64,000 bases of DNA. It comes from Limnoperna fortunei (lineage: Eukaryota > Mollusca > Bivalvia > Mytilida > Modiolidae). Shown here one piece after another: positions 1-13,000 of this stretch (positions within the stretch are counted from its first letter, which is position 1; every line of letters starts with the position of its first letter). The translations under genes and the position numbers were made by a program. Below the pieces are notes generated by a model, which saw nothing but the letters and a program-made list of their open reading frames with translations, was not told where the DNA came from and searched no databases. The stretch spans positions 75,409,865 through 75,473,864 of the forward strand of contig OX104118.1 of the NCBI GenBank assembly GCA_944474755.1, read 5' to 3'.

Positions 1-980
1 TCATATTTCGTAAATGACCACTCTGATTCTAACAAAAAGTTCTCTATGACTAAAATCATCTGAATGTTTGACTTTCTGATTGATTCCACATTCAAAAGGG
101 TACCAACTGTGCTGTTCGTCTTGCTGACCTTTTCCGCAATATGTATGATGCGAATTTTACGCAACGGTTACTTAAAAACAAGGACAAACGGTTTACCGTC
201 TCCTTCAATTTCACGTTTCGCTATATAGACGCGGTTTCCATAAATAATCCAAAACACGGTGACTATGTTGATCGCATTTACCCGATTGAACTTTAAAAAA
301 GGACACCACAGAGACAACCCGGTCTGCCTCATACATTGACATACATCTAGAAATTGACAATGAAGGTGAGTTGAGAACCAAAATTTACGACAAAAGGGAT
401 GACTTTAATTTTCCTATTGTGAATTTTTCATTTTTGTGTGACAACATTCCAACATCATCTGCATATGGAGTACTCAAGAGCCTGTATTTCCCATCGAGAT
501 TTCCTTGATAAAGGTTTTTCCTGGCAAGAAAGCTACTTATCCAGGGGTTCACAACAGCAAAATTGAAGTCATCAGTTAGAAAATTTAAGGTCGCCATTAT
601 GACTTAGGTGATCGTTACGGAATATCTGTGTCACAAACGAACATTGATTTGGTGCGCCTGTCGTAACCTCTTTCTTGCTAAATTATGACTACCTGGGATA
701 TGACTTATTACTGGATTTTAACCTGACTAATGCGACGGTTTGCACTACTGGAAAAGGATTTGCTTACCCATCCGGAGCACCTGAACCCATCCCCCGGTGA
801 TTAGTAGCGTTCTTGTTACTCATTTGGTTTTTTGTGCATGTTTTATGTTTTGTTGTTCCCTGTTTTGTTTAGCCATGGTTTTGTCTGTTCTTGACTTATC
901 GTGTTATCGTGTTTTGATTACTGATTGGTATCTTCGATTTTCTTTTTCTCACAAAAGTACATGTAGCTAACCATAGTCTT
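1..980 (+). pseudogene. Decayed Penelope-like reverse transcriptase fragment
   Basis: Broken + strand reading frames match the C-terminal half of the reverse transcriptase at 11,340-12,594. Around 204-251 the frame reads FNFTFRYIDAVSINN, where the other copy has RYIDD, so the second catalytic aspartate is lost. Around 388-435 it reads KRDDFNFPIVNFSF. Several frameshifts and stops separate these pieces. After about 800 comes a T/G-rich tail like the one that follows the 12.6 kb copy. The left part of the element lies outside the window. Assignment to Penelope-like elements rests on motif style and is tentative. Confidence 0.6.
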
Positions 981-1269
981 ACAATAAATAAAGGCATTAT
1001 TTTGAGAAATTAAATTAAATGTTGATGGATTATAACACTTCTTTAAGCAAAAAATGAGCATAGAAAACAAGAATTTTTGAGAAAAACGCCAACACTAAGC
1101 TTTTTACTGAAAATACTTTTTAAGTCACGGCCATCTCTTGGCATCGTGCATTTTCCTTTTTTCTCTTCTCTGAAGTTGATAGATTTTTATCTCCGTTTAA
1201 ACGTTAATCTAAAAGCACTTTGCTCAATCCTCCAGCAATAAAATAAAATAATAATATGAAAAATTAAAA

Positions 1270-1535
1270 TTTTATAACATTTACAACCACTGGGTCTATG
1301 CTTCTGTTGGTGAACTGTAAGCTCCCCAGGGTATTACCAGTGGTTACACGTCGGTGCTGGCAACAATACAACTGGGTCTTTCAGTCATGTAGTCATAGCC
1401 TAAATTTATTGCCCTGAACGTGTGGATGGCCTAAGCTCGCCTTGGTAAAGCGTTTTTGAATTTTGATGAGTCTTGCTTAGACGAAACGTTTGTCTATAGT
1501 ATTAAATTTTATTACCTTGGTATCTGATGACATAT
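1270..1535 (+). repeat. Dispersed bivalve repeat, degenerate copy
   Basis: The stretch contains ACAACCACTGGGTCTATG near its start and TTAGACGAAACG followed by CCTTGGTATC near its end. I remember this combination from an abundant mussel repeat. A second fragment with the same end motif lies in the opposite orientation at about 8,405-8,590. No coding frame is visible. Confidence 0.45.
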
Positions 1536-1627
1536 GCATATCATTCTAAAATTGTCTAAATTAGCTAATTTAACTGATCTCAAGATCATTGTATTGTTTT
1601 AATTTGAACTCTATAGTTTTGCGAAAA

Positions 1628-1790
1628 GTTGTTTGTTTGTTTAAATGGGGTTGAACGCCACTTACAGCAACTATTCAGCTGTATCGTGACGTCCACGTTT
1701 TGGGGAGGAATCCAGAGTACCCGGAAAAGAAACCCCGACATTTGGTAGGAAAACCGACAATTGTTTTCAATTAAGATTGAAGCTCGCGAA
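1628..1790 (-). repeat. tRNA-derived SINE, 5'-truncated
   Basis: On the - strand the body of the SINE seen complete at 60,722-60,987 is recognisable and ends in a CAAACAAACA-type tail (left edge). The tRNA-like head with its A and B boxes is missing on the right. Confidence 0.6.
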
Positions 1791-2609
1791 AAGGAGTACA
1801 TAGCAAAAATCATGAATGTTCAAAGGAAGTTTATATTTGACTAAACATGATAATTGTAGCATAATGAAATACTTAGACAAAGCAAACATCAGTATAGATG
1901 GGCAATAAATGCCCGCCAATCCAAATCTTATGCGATGGCCAAACCAGCTTTTGATTTATTTCATGATATATTAGTCAATGTACGTGCTGAATATAGATAA
2001 AATATAATGCTTGTATGACGTTCAACATCAATCATCTAAATTTACTGCCTAGAAATTTCAAAAATATTTTTATATCGTCTATTCAGGGACTGACAAACGG
2101 CATATTAAACACTTAAATGGTGGTGAATGTTTCATTTTAGGAATAGGTAAGCCAGAAGACTGATCAAAAGATGTAGATAGCCTCTTGTTTGTTATTTTGA
2201 ATTAACTAGCACGTGGATAATTATCAACTACAGCGAATTTTACAAGGTAAATGATAACTACATTGTCCAGCCAACTACCTAGGTTATATAGAAATGAAAG
2301 CTATAACATAATATATTAAAAACACAGTAAAGGGCTTCCAGCTGGATATTTGTAGTTCTTATTTATGAAGAACGTCAAAGACCGCTTATTCTTTCTATTC
2401 CATCGTTTTACATGATCAGGTAAGAAAATGTAAAATTTCAAGTAAGAATAGGCGACAAAAATACTGATTATATTGAAATTATTGTGAATTTATATTATAA
2501 ATTATATAAATGAAAAAATATTGAATTTGGACATGTAAGTAATGTATTATGTATGTACACAAGCACTTAAGCACGCACAATACAAATTCACTGCATTTAC
2601 GTCTATACA

Positions 2610-3069
2610 TAAATATATTAGAGGTCTGGAAGGTTGGATGCTGCATCATCAAACTGCAAGGTTTCGATTTCCTGGTTACCGTATCTAACCAAACGTTGTT
2701 AATTTCAAAGTACATTCTCGTTTCGATGTTCTCTTTATATGTGTTGCGTACATCATCGAGATCAGATCATTAACAGTTTTCTCATGCATTAGTTGTTCGA
2801 TGAATATTAAGATGTTTTTTGGATACTTTTCTGCAACTTGCTGTGACATTTCAATAGAAGATTGGTAGTCTTTGGTCACTGTGTTGCGTAGAAGTTCCTT
2901 ATGTGCCTATCCCGAATCTTGTAAAAAAGTCCGTGAATGAAGTGTCGTTGATGCTATCTGTATAAGTTTCAAACCATAATTTTTCGACCTCAGCAGAAGT
3001 TACGTACACTATTTGGAGGACAGCAGCACGACGAACAAGTTCATGAATGTTGTCTTTTTGTATTGACAT
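2610..3069 (-). pseudogene. Frameshifted coding-like fragment, unknown family
   Basis: Three adjoining - strand frames read like one protein broken by frameshifts. The first begins with ATG at 3,069 (MSIQKDNIHELVRRAAVLQ) and continues as EVEKLWFETYTD up to about 2,905. The second continues as TKDYQSSIEMSQQVAEKY and ILIFIEQLMHEKTVNDLI. The third continues as NTYKENIETRMYFEINNVW towards 2,610. Amino-acid composition looks like a real helical protein, not random AT-rich DNA. I do not recognise the family. It may be a decayed gene copy or, less likely, one or two true exons of a gene with wrongly guessed edges. Confidence 0.4.
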
Positions 3070-3321
3070 GTTTCTTCAAATACTTCAGATGTAACAGAAA
3101 AAAGCAACCTTTTGCGTTTATTCATTCGAATACGGAGAAGAATGCATTTCTGATGCGACTTGGTAGTCCAGAAAGATAGTGGTAGACGTAGACTTTAGTT
3201 GTAATTTGTGTTAATGACATACATTTTTATTAATATGAAAACCTTATTTATACTGGTTGGCTCTTATTCTCTACTAGTGGATACATTACACTCACAAAAT
3301 CTGTGTGAAAAGGAGGAATAT

Positions 3322-3415
3322 TATAAATAGCAACATGAAACTATATAATTTACTTTGTTTCACGTGATTAATTTTCCGTGGTTAATTATATTATATAGTT
3401 CATGTTGCTATTTAA
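3322..3415. repeat. Short inverted-repeat hairpin
   Basis: Two arms of about 25-30 bp containing TAAATAGCAACATGAA and its complement face each other around a roughly 35-bp loop. It lies about 200 bp upstream of the PHYHIP-like start codon. It is probably a small foldback element. Confidence 0.6.
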
Positions 3416-3619
3416 AGAAAAAGATTACCGTATCACGGGGAAGTTTAAATATGACACATATAAACCACTTTAGGAAAATCAGTCCTAACAAACTTGTCAG
3501 TGTAAATTTTCAAAACTTGTAAATATTAACGTCAGTTTTAGTTTCGAAACTAATCATTTTAGAAGACGACAACTGTGTTATTATTAGTGTGTTTATCCTA
3601 GTTACCGCATTTACCAAAT

Positions 3620-6600
3620 ATGGACCAACAACATGTAAGTACAATAAATGAACGAACTGCTTTTTGATGATATGTTGTACTTTTATTTTAACCTGATATA
3701 ATGATAATGAAATGTTATGATATATAGCACTATTTGATATAAAAAAATTATATAAATAGAATAATACATGACATGACAGTGTTTGCTGTTTCGTATACTT
3801 CAGACTTAAATGTTGCGAATAAAATTGTATTCACAGAAAAAAGTAGCAATTTAAATCGTAAAAAATTAATAGTGATTATTTTTTCAAAGCATGTTCGTTC
3901 ATGTAAAACATTTCATTGCAGACGCCATTACGCTCCTGGACGTTTGCCTTCAAAGATATGAAAGATAAACCCATGACTATGAAGATAACAGCTCCTATTA
4001 CTTTCTTGTTTGACTTAATCTTCATTTTAATTACTGATTTATCCGACTCATCGTCTACAAGCCTTCTAATAAACGCACAACAACATACACTGTTTGTTTC
4101 ACTGAAGAAAATTCTAAACTCTGTTAATCACCGTGTACATATATACGGCCTAAAGACGATCCACACAAATACTGGAGAGTATGACCATGTTGTCTGTTAC
4201 AGTGAGAAGGACTTTACATTAGGTATTTAATCGGTACACGTACAACAGTTTCATAAATATATATGTGACTCTGTTAAACACGAAGTTAATGTCCTCGTAG
4301 TTTTAAGTTTGTTCAATTATTTGTAATTGGTGGGGGGGAGTGAATTTTTGTTCTGCCTTTCCTTAATCAAATCAACTATATTTATAATATAAATTTAATG
4401 GGCGATATATGTTAATAACAATCATTAGGGGAAAAAAATAAAGACACAAAATAGTATAAAAATAATTCACATATTAGACTGTGGGTAATTACTTGCGGGT
4501 GGACGATGCTCTTGTCGATATACAGTGATCATGATCTCCTTAATTTTACTTTATGTTATAGGATAAATTATCCACAATGCATTTCTTCCTTTAATTTTCT
4601 TTAATGTTTTTTCTGGTTACGTGTTAATTTGTTTCTACGATTAAGTATACCTGTATACATGTTTCAAACTTAACATCTTGTTAGAAATATTATTGTTTAT
4701 CATTTATGTAAAATATAATTATCTGTACTATTTGAAGAGGATCTTTGTAAGTTTCCAATTCTTTTGTTAATATTTAGCTATAAAATATGTTTACACTACA
4801 AGTCACACCCGCGTGGAGTGCATTTTTTTTGCTTGTATTTTTTAATCATTCTATATTTTACTTTTTTATTACAAATATCAAGTAGAAAAAAATTTAGTTA
4901 CGATAACCTGTCATTGTTTTTTATGCTTATGTTGTTTACTTGTCACAAATCGTCCTTGACATTTTCAACGCTTATTTTACATAGTAAGTCAGCCAAAAGT
5001 TCGTCTGCGTTCGTTACGTTCAATGGTATTCGGATAGAGCGATTTTCCATAGTTAGTCATTTTGGTTTCTAAAGGGATCTAATATTGTTTACAAAAGTTC
5101 GTCTGCTTTCGTGACGTTCAATGGTATTCGGACAAACCGCGAGACTTTTCCCGCCTTAACAGACAACATTACCCAAAGGATTTCGAATCTATTGTTCCTA
5201 ACGTACCTTCCGTTCTAATTTATGTCAAATTTTACTACCAAAATGAAAAAAAACGCTGAATATCTCGAGGAAATAATTATTGATTTGAAAAAGTACCTTT
5301 CTTGATTTACGATAAGCTGGACCATACGCGGTAGCAGTTTTCATTTGTCCTTACCAAAAACACGTGAACTTGTAGTATCATATTATCTAATCTTGTCTGA
5401 GAGGTTGTTAGATTAAGTCAGTGGGTTAAGTCCTGCCGCGGAATATACTGGGTGATGTGTTTGTAGAGTGACGCCACTCTTATTCCCCGATAAAGACCAC
5501 AATTGCAGATTTCGAACCTTGGAGACACGTAGCATCTACAACAGTCAATGTTCACCGTCCCTATCAAATATTTCATTATTTAACAGAGAACCATTTAAAA
5601 TTTGAATTTAAATGGCTATTGGTAACCTATTGCCCTAATTTATTGTTCGTTAATATTATATTTTTGCCCTGATTAAAACTGAAATGTACCTTGCTAGATG
5701 TTAAACAACAATTCAATCAATCAAACTATTACAGCACAATTATTATAATTATATCTTCATGTTTGATTCCAAACATTATACATATGTGGCTCGATAATTG
5801 AATTTCATTTCTTTTATATGTTGGTGCATATTGTGCATAGAGATGTTCTCTAAGTACCACTGAAGTTTGGGTTTATTTTTAGTTACTGGAGAAAACATAA
5901 CAATAAATGTACATTTAAAGAACTATGAAGAGGAGATTTTACCACTGTCAAATCTAACGCAGGTAATTTTTTATTTATGACTAAAAACTTTTAAAGAATG
6001 ATCTACATTATGGCATTTAAACAAGTTTTACTTCTGTTAACTAGGTAACCTACTTCTAAATTAAAATCTATAAACATGACCTATAAGAGTAATTTGTTTT
6101 GAAAACTCGAAACAAAAATTTCATTTTTAGGGGACATTGCTTACTTCTATTTGGTTTATTTATTCTTTTTATGGATGCTGCTCTTTTTTTGCTGAAAACT
6201 TTAAAAATTAATTTAATTTATTATTGTATCTTGTATATCGCGTAATTGTATGGAGATATTACTTTTGTCGGTCATTATGCTTAATATTACTGTATATATG
6301 GCAATTGATAGTTACATGCTGTTCAATTTTTTGCAGGCATTACCAGTAACCATTCATCGTAATCCCCCATCTTCCTTTCGCCTTGATGTAAACCACGTTT
6401 TTTCAAATCCACAAGATTTCGTTGTAATTGTAAAGGTTAAAAGCCAGCTAATATGCTGCTTTCTTACAAGCCAACGTTTGCAGATGACCTTTCCTTTTGA
6501 ATTGCCTTCTGCTTCAGTAATATGCTGCAAAGTAATAACTGCACATCGACACGAATACAAATCTGGAAGTTACTGCCTTATAGAAACGACATCTCACAGC

Positions 6601-7758
6601 AAGCCAATTATTTTTAACACATGTAAGATATATAGGTGTGTTTTTCTATTGTTGATGCAGAACATGACTTTTTTCAGTAAAATAACAAAGAAGAGAAAAG
6701 TTCTTCTGGCATGATAAAGAATTATTTTAACTTGTTCTCGTACCAAATAAACTGAAATATTTCGATCAATGTACTTCCAGCAAATTTCAGAAGTATCTCG
6801 GTTTATACTAAATATATCGATACGCCAAAAAATGGAATAGTACAACATTGTTCGATTTAAGTTAGAATACTATCAAAGTTCTAATTTAGTGTGTCTTTTT
6901 ATAATCATTTGGATTTGTAGATTTTAATGTTTGGACGTATATTAGTTACTGTAAATTGATTTAGGAGCTATTTCTGTTTTATTTAACAGAAAAAGTTCCT
7001 TAAAATTACCTTTTGATGTATTGGTTTAACATGGCGTCGTGGTATTTTCTCCCTTTCTGAATTTAAAATGATTTCTTTCAGTTTTATCGGTAATGGACAA
7101 TATCAGATTATTCAACATGGCCGTACAGTTTGATATCCGAAAAGGAACATCAGGATTGAAGCCCATAAAATACTTTTACAGAAATAAGTCGGTCGAATAT
7201 TTTAACGTAATTATAAATCACTTAAACGGCCAAATGAGACCGTACCTAAAGAGTTATGGCGGGGATCAAGGCTCGGTTCTTAATGGGCGACTTTCTGGCT
7301 TGTTTTTCAGTACATACTTGGACGACCAAACAAACAAACCAAGCCCTCAATCATTTTATGGACCAATACGGCTTCATATTCAAGCCCAAGTGATGTTTAA
7401 TCCTTTCTGTAATTTGTATTTCGCAGACTTTTATTGTCACTATAAAAGACATCACGTGACTATTGTTCTAACTCCGGCACTATCCTCATGCAACAAGTTT
7501 TGCCAACAATATTTACTTCCGCTGAATATTTATAACAATCCATACTTATGTCTTCGTTTTAATACAAATGGTTCCGTGGTTGTGTTTGCGAACATGAACG
7601 TTACAGTGGAAGTCTTCTATACTGAAACTATTAATGTATTAACCGCTTTGAGTGCAAACTTTGGATATGTTGAAGCAACAGCTACTATCGGTAGGGGATT
7701 TGCCCCGCCGACAGGCATACCGAAAAACCCTTCATGTGAAATATGCAACTTAAAATGA
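3620..7758 (+). CDS. PHYHIP-like protein (phytanoyl-CoA hydroxylase-interacting protein family)
   Basis: Five exons fit one continuous frame of about 452 residues: 3,620-3,634, 3,922-4,222, 5,883-5,962, 6,337-6,622 and 7,082-7,758 (TGA at 7,756). Intron phases are 0, 1, 0 and 1, all with GT-AG ends, and the reading frame is kept across each junction. The last exon carries the family's C-terminal domain: LNGRLSGLFFSTYLD, then FNPFCNLYFADFYCHY, a run like HHVTIVLTP...FCQQYLLPLN, then VTVEVFYTE, and a cysteine-rich end PKNPSCEICNL. These match the C-terminal domain of vertebrate PHYHIP/PHYHIPL as I remember it. The exons at 5.9-6.6 kb are beta-rich and probably form the fibronectin-III-like part. 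Vertebrate members are about 330-380 residues, so this one is longer at the N terminus. Exon 1 encodes only five residues and is the least certain; the start could lie elsewhere. Vertebrate members bind phytanoyl-CoA hydroxylase or neuronal partners; the role here is unknown. No clear polyadenylation signal was found just downstream. Confidence 0.75.
4223..5882. other. PHYHIP-like intron 2, no genes seen
   Basis: AT-rich intron. It contains a short imperfect direct repeat (about 4,990-5,045 and 5,090-5,145, sharing AAAAGTTCGTCTGC and TTCAATGGTATTCGGA). No coding or RNA gene was seen. Confidence 0.5.
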
Positions 7759-9280
7759 AGAACAAAATGCAGCTATAAATCATCAAGGAGGATTTTTTCT
7801 CATTTTCAAACTGAACGCTACATGTGAAATATGCAAACAAATTAAGGACATTTTCGTTTTCCTATCCTCACATAGAACATTTGCTGAAAATCAGTAATGT
7901 CATTTTCATAAATGTGACAAGAATATTTCGATATCTGTTACATGTATAACAGTTTTTTTCTGCTTAAAAAATTGATGTGCAAGTAAATTATAGGTAAAGC
8001 GACTTAATATAAAACGATGTCAAATTACAGTATTAAGACAAAATGATATTCGTTGCATGTATCTATGCTATATCACAAGCAAATTCATCTAAAACGCCAG
8101 GAAATTTGTTAATGAAAGTTTAATTGGTTTAAAATGAAAACAACACACGAAACCAGTATACTAACGATCTTTTATATGTCATAATGACATTCGGCGGATA
8201 TATATACATCGTCACTTAAAGTGTTGTATCTCTTGGACAGGTTGCAATAGGTAATGATCTGCGATAATGGCAAATGTTGTATTTAACATTTCAAACATCG
8301 AAAAAATATATCTTCATAGAAATATGTATTCATTGAACTACTCTTCATAAATTCGATTATCAGAATATAGTATATATTTCGTGTGCAACATTTTAAAGTC
8401 CATCAAGGATACCAAGGTTATAATATTTACTAAGCAAGAAATGCGTTTCGTCTAATCAACACTCATCAGTTGCGTTCAGACCCAAAAGATATTGTAAATC
8501 CAAATAATTCAGATATTGTAGATCTTTATCATCAAAATTCTAAATCGGTATAATACATTTGGCTAAGGCCATGTACAAATATATACCTAATGATACGTTA
8601 ACATCTTGCTTCTATAAATGGTCCAAAAACAACAGTTTAATCGAAATTAATTATATAAAACTAATGTATGATCCATATGACTTTATGTTAGACTTGTGAT
8701 TGTTGCATAGAGTATAACTTGAGAATATGTTAATTGATATCGCGGCTACCCGTTATATAAATGGATTTCATGGAAAATACTAAGATTATAAATTTCGTCT
8801 TTATTCATGTGGCCATAACAAAAGTATGCTTCTTACATCCCTGTATATCTCAAAAGCTATTACATGGTACAAATTAGCAAATATCTATACAATATATTAT
8901 AACGGTAGAGCATGACACAACATCAGCGTTCACACAGAAGATTCTTTCCTGGAAAAGAAGTACTCTAATTTCTTAGTCGATTTTGATTCAGGCTATATAT
9001 CTACTACCCGCCAGAACGCAGATACAATATATATTCTACTATGAAGAGAAATGCAAACCATACACATTTTCCGATTGTATCTTTAAAACGTTTGAAATGG
9101 CTAAAGGTCTTTTTATCAGGAGTACATTGGGAACAAATTATGTTAAAATCTAAATTCAATATAAAACATTAACTAAAATGAAACAAATATGACCCACTTT
9201 AACCTTAAAATAAAAAAATCAATACAAAATACGTGGACACCTGACGAAAACTCGGTCAATAGGCATAATCAAACCATCTA
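7759..9280. other. Non-coding AT-rich spacer
   Basis: No coding frame is supported. The only recognisable piece is a fragment at about 8,405-8,590 of the dispersed repeat also seen at 1,270-1,535 (reverse orientation, with GCGTTTCGTCTAATCA). Confidence 0.5.
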
Positions 9281-9284
9281 TATA

Positions 9285-9420
9285 ACGATTATCATCCAAT
9301 GTTGTCTAATCAGCAAGAAAAAGTGTTCAATAAGAACGTGTGTCGAATATTGTCAATTAAACTTTCAAACGAAGAAAGACAACTATGCTCTACCAAGAAT
9401 CGAGAAACTATTTAACATCT
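9285..9420 (+). pseudogene. Gypsy-like reverse transcriptase scrap
   Basis: The + strand frame reads KKKCSIRTCVEYCQLNFQ followed by TKKDNYALPRIEKLF. This resembles the start of LTR-retrotransposon (Gypsy/Ty3) reverse transcriptases, which typically have a D-G-S-x-R-x-C-V-D-Y-R-x-L-N run and then P-L-P-R-I-E. No further element sequence is visible, so it is a short relic. Confidence 0.5.
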
Positions 9421-11339
9421 GAACAGGAAACAGGTTTTATTCATAACTACAGCCGCATTGAAAGCACAAAACTGCTGGTTTTCAACCCTGCGAATAGTAC
9501 CGCCCTACCCTGTAGTTATGAGAAATTAATTTCCCCTAACGATCAATTAAATTATGGTGACGTCTATTAAATTTTAACAATGGTAGTTCTGAAAAATCTA
9601 GCACATCATATGGAGGCATGAAACTGTATAGTACTTGTATATAATATTGATGTATTAAGTTAGATTTATTTTAAATTTTGTGAAATATATTTATCAAAAG
9701 TTTGTTTGATTGTTATCTAAAAAAACAAGAAAACCTGAAAATATATATAAAAGATTTGTAGCTCGTTTATTTTATATGTGTAATTTTGTGAATTACCTGT
9801 AGATCAATGAACGCCTTGAAAACTACCAAAAGGATTAAATTTTATAGACAAAGCATGACATTTTATTCTTCTAAACCACAACCAATGGTACAGAGACAAA
9901 AGTAATTCATAAATTAATAAACAAAAGAAGCATTTACACGTACATTCACACACTTTTTACATTCTCTCATACAACAGAAAGCTCAAATAATAGTCTAGAG
10001 TGCAAATTGTGCTTTGAATGTCCTAATATATCTATATAAGTTTTCTAGTATAAAAATACTGTCAATTCGTAGTTTTCTTTTGTTAAAAAATATAAAGTAC
10101 CTTCTATTTTATAAAAATATTAATTAATTCTGTGTGTTTTATATGTAAGTCTGTTATATAGGTATCTTTCAGACTCAGAAGAAGTGGTTTTCATCTGCAA
10201 TTGTATTAATATTGCACATTTTGCAGAGCCTATCATTTGTGAAAGCTTTGTTGTATCTACCTCTTTCTTTTTTCTAGAAATTGGTCAATAATTTCCATTG
10301 AACATACTTTTTTTTCTAAAAATGTGTATTTAAGTAAATAAATATTGATTAATTGTACAATCACATTTAAATTTTACTAATAAATTAATGAATACAAATG
10401 AAAGTAATAACAAATTACCGAACACCGAAAAAACCGTTAAAAAGACCATCCACAAATCAGTTCGAGAAACCTGCAAACTCCAGAACCAACAACCAAAAAC
10501 ATAGCACTGGTCCTAACTTGGTTCAGGCATTTCAAAAGAAATGGTGGTTTAACAGGGTTTTATGGCATGCCAAACCTCCGGCTTCCATTACTGTATTATG
10601 TGACTGTTGATTAAAATGGATGGAAATCATATAGCACTAGTCAGTAATAGGTGTATCCAACAATCATCGTAGCCTACTCACTGTACACTGAATTCAAAAA
10701 TTGGGAAAACTGTCTGCAACCATATTTTCAAAAGAGTCATCTCACAGCATCCTCGTCTTTGAATACCGATTTAGGTCGATTATTAATGCAATGTCTAAGA
10801 TTCTTAATTCGACATTTTGCGAAAGACCTTATTGTTTTTACCCAGTTAGACAGTGCATATAATTCTGAATCTCGTTCCCTTTCTCTCTTCATCTATTCCC
10901 TGTCATAGTCTTCGATTGCATCCATAATAGTTTTGAAATTTAAATTCCAGTCTACTGGTTGAGGTTATCTGAATTTTGGACCACAAGAAATAATTTTTCA
11001 GAGATTCTCGTGGTCAATGATGTCAGATTACCAGTAATGACATGACCAGAGGGATTGTATATGATTGAAGAATCAGAACAAGTGCATTCAGTAGGTTTGA
11101 GGTATGTTTCAATGTCTAAGTCCTGCAATGCTTGTAGGTAATTGAAGATTTTACAGGCGGCAATGGTGTTGGTATATTTATGACAAGATAGGAATAGATT
11201 GATTTTTCAAATGTGAAGTGATCGGATCTTTTAATTCTTTTATATTTAGAATATTGCTGATGTTAACTGCATCAATTCCTTTATTTCTGAATTTCATGTA
11301 AAGGAATTTTACATAGAGTGTTTAATTAATGAGTTAGGC
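9421..11339. other. Non-coding spacer with a small repeat fragment
   Basis: Mostly AT-rich with no supported gene. At about 10,505-10,610 there is a fragment (GGTTTAACAGGGTTTTATGG) similar in style to a dispersed bivalve repeat. Part of the 5' end of the Penelope-like element may extend into the right end but cannot be read. Confidence 0.4.
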
Positions 11340-12594
11340 ATGGACAGTTCACTTGGCAATCCTACTTACACATTTACTGCGCTTTCAAAAGAGGAGATTA
11401 TTGAAAATCACAAATCGATATTGGCATCCTTTGGTCTCAAAATCAAAGTCGAAGATTGTGATCTCCCCTTATTGTATTGGATACCAAAACTTCACAAAAA
11501 TCCATACAAACAGCGTTTTATAGCAGGATCGTCTAAGTGTTCTACCAAAACACTATCGCAACTCCTGAAAACTATTTTAACAACAGTAAAAACGGGGCTT
11601 CAAAAATACAACGACAATTTCTACTCCAGAGTGGAATAAATGAAATGTGGATATTAAAAAATTCAAAAGACCTGATAAACATCTTGAGGTCTGGATCTCT
11701 TTCCCATTGTAACAGCATTAAAACATTTGATTTTTCGACACTCTATACGCCATCCCTCATATGCAGCTTAAAACTAGGCTTAAAGATCTTATAAAACGCT
11801 GCTTTTTCAAGAAAAATGGAAAGAGACGATATAAATACCTAGTAATTAGTCATGACAGAACTTTCTTCGTCATTAATGACTCTAAATCTAATACTAAATA
11901 TACTGAAGACCAAATCTGTCATATGTTAGATTTTCTGATTGACAACATATTCGTCATGTTTGGAGGACATGTTTTTCAACAGACTGTTGGTATTCCAGTG
12001 GGTACTAATTGTCCTCCTCTCCTCGCCGACCTGTTTTTGTACTCTTATGAGGCTGAGTTCCTAGAAGGCCTGCTGAAGAAGAAAGAAAAGACACCGGCCC
12101 AGACCTTTAATTTAACATTCCGCTATATTGATGATGTTTTGTCATTCAACAATGCTAAATTTGGTGACTATTTACATTCAATTTACCCTAGCGAGCTTGA
12201 AATTAAAGACACCACGAATACATTAAGCTCAGCCTCTTACTTAGACCTACTTCTAGAAATAGACTCAGGAAAACTACAAACTAGACTCTACGACAAACGT
12301 GATGACTTCAACTTTCCAATTGTCAACTTCCCGTTCATCGACAGCAACATCCCAGCAGCTCCAGCGTATGGTGTGTACATTTCACAACTTATACCTTATT
12401 CTAGATCCTGCGATCGGTATTCCTATTTTCTAGACCGATCCCTGCTGTTGACTGCTAAACTACTCAAACAAGGGTTTGTTGCACCTAGGTTGATGTTATC
12501 TCTCCAGAAGTTCTATGGTCGTCACCATGACTTAATTGATCGTTATGGGAAATCAGTGTCTCAAATACGATCTTACATGTTTGCTGAGTCATAG
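11340..12594 (+). pseudogene. Penelope-like reverse transcriptase, frameshifted
   Basis: Three overlapping + frames (11,340-11,639, 11,537-11,794 and 11,761-12,594) together cover a reverse transcriptase. Visible motifs in order are LPLLYWIPKLHKNPYKQRF, motif A FDFSTLYT, the P-V-G-T-N-C-P-P-L-L-A-D run, and the catalytic RYIDDVLSFNN. A conserved tail follows with LYDKRDDFNF and AYGVYISQLI. At least two frameshifts break it, so it is not functional as it stands. No GIY-YIG endonuclease domain follows before the TAG at 12,592. Penelope-like assignment is from the motif A and fingers style (W-I-P-K-L-H-K); other non-LTR classes are less likely. Confidence 0.7.
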
Positions 12595-13000
12595 GTAGTG
12601 ATTCCTATTCCTGGATTTGACTTTTCCCTAGACATGACAATGAGTAACTCGACGGGTGTCTAATTAGAGGCAGGCACTGCTTACTCGTCCGGTGCACCTG
12701 AGTGCACCCATGGTTTTTATTAGGTTCGGTTACTCTCTTTCTGTTTTTGTGTTTTTGGTTTTTGTTTTGCGTTTTGTCTATATCCGGATTTGTAACTGTC
12801 CCTTGACTTTTGGCTCTTGTTGTTCGGTCGGTTTTCTTTGCTATTTTTCTATTCTCATCAAGAAGAGGCTATGTCCTAAAAGGTTTAAAAAGACGGAGAG
12901 AAATACCTTTTATGTTGTCCTCAACCGGTAAGAGCTTTTTAAAACCCAAAGAAATTCGACAGGCAAAACATTTATCCGTGCTGGAGTTACAAGGTTAATT
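12595..13000 (+). mobile_element. 3' tail of the Penelope-like element
   Basis: A T/G-rich stretch with many TTTTTG and GTTTTT runs follows the reverse transcriptase stop. A similar tail follows the decayed copy at 800-980, so it probably belongs to the element. The exact end is not clear. Confidence 0.45.

Noticed and set aside
385..597. - strand frame at the left edge
   Set aside because: Shadow of the decayed + strand reverse transcriptase fragment.
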